DNA from: Pseudoips prasinana
Taxonomy: Eukaryota > Arthropoda > Insecta > Lepidoptera > Nolidae
Reading direction: 5' to 3'
DNA: 64,000 bases
Assembly (NCBI GenBank): GCA_951640165.1
Contig: OX621254.1
Coordinates: 26,262,001-26,326,000 of the forward strand
How positions within the stretch are numbered: the first letter of the stretch is position 1; each line of letters opens with the position of its first letter. The notes beneath the pieces are model-generated. The model had not been told where the DNA came from. It was given only the letters and a program-made list of their open reading frames with translations, and searched no databases. Positions 62,899 through 64,000 of the stretch are shown here, piece after piece. Both the position numbers and the translations under genes were made by a program.

Positions 62899-63159
62899 GG
62901 AGATTTTCTTTTAACGTAAACACATTGAAAAGGACAGAGATTTTCTTTTAACGTAAATACATTGGAAAGGACAGAGATTTTCTTTTAACGTAAACACATT
63001 GGAAAGGACAGAGATTTTCTTTTAACGTAAACACATTGACAAGGACAGAGATTTTCTTTTAACTTAAATACATTGGAAAGGACAAAGATTTTCTTTTAAC
63101 GTAAACACATTGGAAAGGACAGAAATTTTCTTTTAACGTAAACACATTGGAAAGGACGA
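62899..63159. repeat. 37-bp minisatellite, about 7 copies
   Basis: Unit agagattttcttttaacg plus taaacacattggaaaggac. Copies differ by a few substitutions and small length changes. Located in the intron after exon 3 of copy 3. Confidence 0.95.
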
Positions 63160-63612
63160 TTCATTTGATACTAAAGATATATTTTCACGTTTCGTACGTT
63201 ACGTTTCAGTAACACGTTTTGACTTGTCGACTACTTATGTGCCCTGTGCACGTATAAGTACTTACGCAGTTTAGTTGATAGGTAAACCTGTTTGTATGCT
63301 GTGCTGGGTTTTCAATTCGACAAAGTGATATTAGTAACTATGCATTGTTCAGTATTTATCTGTAAAGGAATTTTTTAAGTTTCAAAGAGGAAGAGTAGTG
63401 AATAAATTCAGAGCTGTAAGGTGGACATCGTAAAAGTCTAGTGCGGAGACTTTTATGATTTCACAATGATATTTAAAGGGAGAATAGAGGAGATAAATAA
63501 GAAGGAACAGTAGGAGAGTCCAGTAAGGAGAAAAGATTGGGCAGTGCCCTCAAATTTCTTTGCTAGCGAATAGGCAACCAGTTTTTATAATAATAACGTC
63601 TTAATATCTTAG
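63160..63612. other. Intron sequence, no feature
   Basis: Nothing recognised. Confidence 0.4.
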
Positions 63613-63857
63613 GACATTATTCACACACGGTCATCTGATACCAAACTAAGCAGAGCATATCTTATGGAAACCAGATAACTGATAACTACTTTTGTTAATA
63701 CATACTTATGTATATAGATAATTACGTACAAAGTCAGGACAAACAGACATGTTCATGCACAAAAATATCTGTCCTGGGTGGGAATCGAACCCACGACCTG
63801 CAAGCAAGCGACCGGCGTGCAAAGCAAGCATTTACCAACCACGCCACAAGCCTGTCT
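63613..63857 (-). mobile_element. SINE family 1, best-preserved copy
   Basis: On the minus strand A-box-like TGGCGTGGTTGG (63836-63847) and B-box-like GGTTCGATTCC (about 63782-63792) give a tRNA-derived head about 75 bp long, followed by the family body and an AT-rich tail at the left end. Confidence 0.85.
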
Positions 63858-63930
63858 AAAGTTTAAAGATTAATTGGGTACGGTAAACTGACACATATCA
63901 TAATAATAATATAATAATATATTGGAACAA

Positions 63931-64000
63931 TGTCACACAGATCATCCTAGCCCCAAACTAAGCAAAGCTTGTACTATGGGTACCAGGCGACGATATACAT
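63931..64000 (-). mobile_element. SINE family 1, partial copy at window edge
   Basis: tgtcacacagatcatcctag, ccccaaactaagcaaagc and gtactatgggtaccagg match the left part of the family 1 body; cut by the window end. Confidence 0.65.

Noticed and set aside
62899..63159. CRISPR or satellite gene candidate
   Set aside because: Simple tandem 37-bp minisatellite without unique spacers, located in an intron.
63781..63857. Functional tRNA gene
   Set aside because: A and B boxes are present but the stem pairing is poor and related copies with the same 3' body exist, so it is a SINE head.

Overview
The window is arthropod nuclear DNA, most likely from a moth or butterfly. It is AT-rich, has spliced genes with GT-AG introns, and carries Jockey/CR1- and RTE-type LINEs with short tandem 3' tails, tRNA-derived SINEs, a TTAA-flanked piggyBac element and three Ty3/Gypsy retroelements. 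No bacterial or organellar gene was seen. At a rough estimate three quarters or more is transposable element, much of it nested.

Host genes: the only recognisable host family is a C1A cysteine peptidase resembling the insect 26/29-kDa proteinase (counting-factor-associated protein D-like) group. Three plus-strand copies lie in tandem. Copy 1 (exons at 18616, 19353, 20853, 22797 and 32411) keeps the catalytic Cys, His and Asn but lacks several exons and appears to have a mutated splice donor. Copy 2 survives only as a decayed last exon (57494-57675). Copy 3 starts at 60254 with a signal-peptide exon, has two more intact exons, and runs off the right edge. A possible orphan exon of an unknown gene is on the minus strand near 39.5 kb.

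Layout: 1-10.9 kb is a nest: LINE A is split by a hAT transposon, which is itself split by a full-length LINE B flanked by a 6-bp target duplication (4241-8445) and by a fragment of LINE C. 11-18.6 kb holds small LINE/MITE remnants and a Gypsy element (Gypsy-1, tRNA-Leu primed) with 825-bp LTRs. 18.6-32.6 kb is peptidase copy 1, whose introns hold RTE, LINE and SINE pieces, an internally deleted piggyBac, LINE E and a mag-like Gypsy-2. 33.0-37.9 kb is Gypsy-3, CsRn1/Kabuki-like, with an extra small membrane-protein ORF. 38-46 kb has SINEs, RTE pieces, LINE F and LINE G head to head, and a pentanucleotide array. 46.8-57 kb has LINE H with two open ORFs and LINE I split by a nearly intact RTE. 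57-64 kb has peptidase copies 2 and 3 with MITEs, SINEs, a Helitron-like repeat family and a 37-bp minisatellite.

Most notable: (i) at least eight short fold-back palindromes, two of which can be shown by comparison with sister copies of the same repeat to be inverted duplications made in place; (ii) the small ORF between pol and the 3' LTR of Gypsy-3, with a myristoylation-type N-terminus and one membrane segment; (iii) the Gypsy-1 gag ORF starting inside the LTR and reading through the primer-binding site; (iv) a piggyBac derivative that keeps only the N-terminus and the C-terminal cysteine-rich domain. All functional statements rest on reading the sequence and on memory of the families; no search was run.
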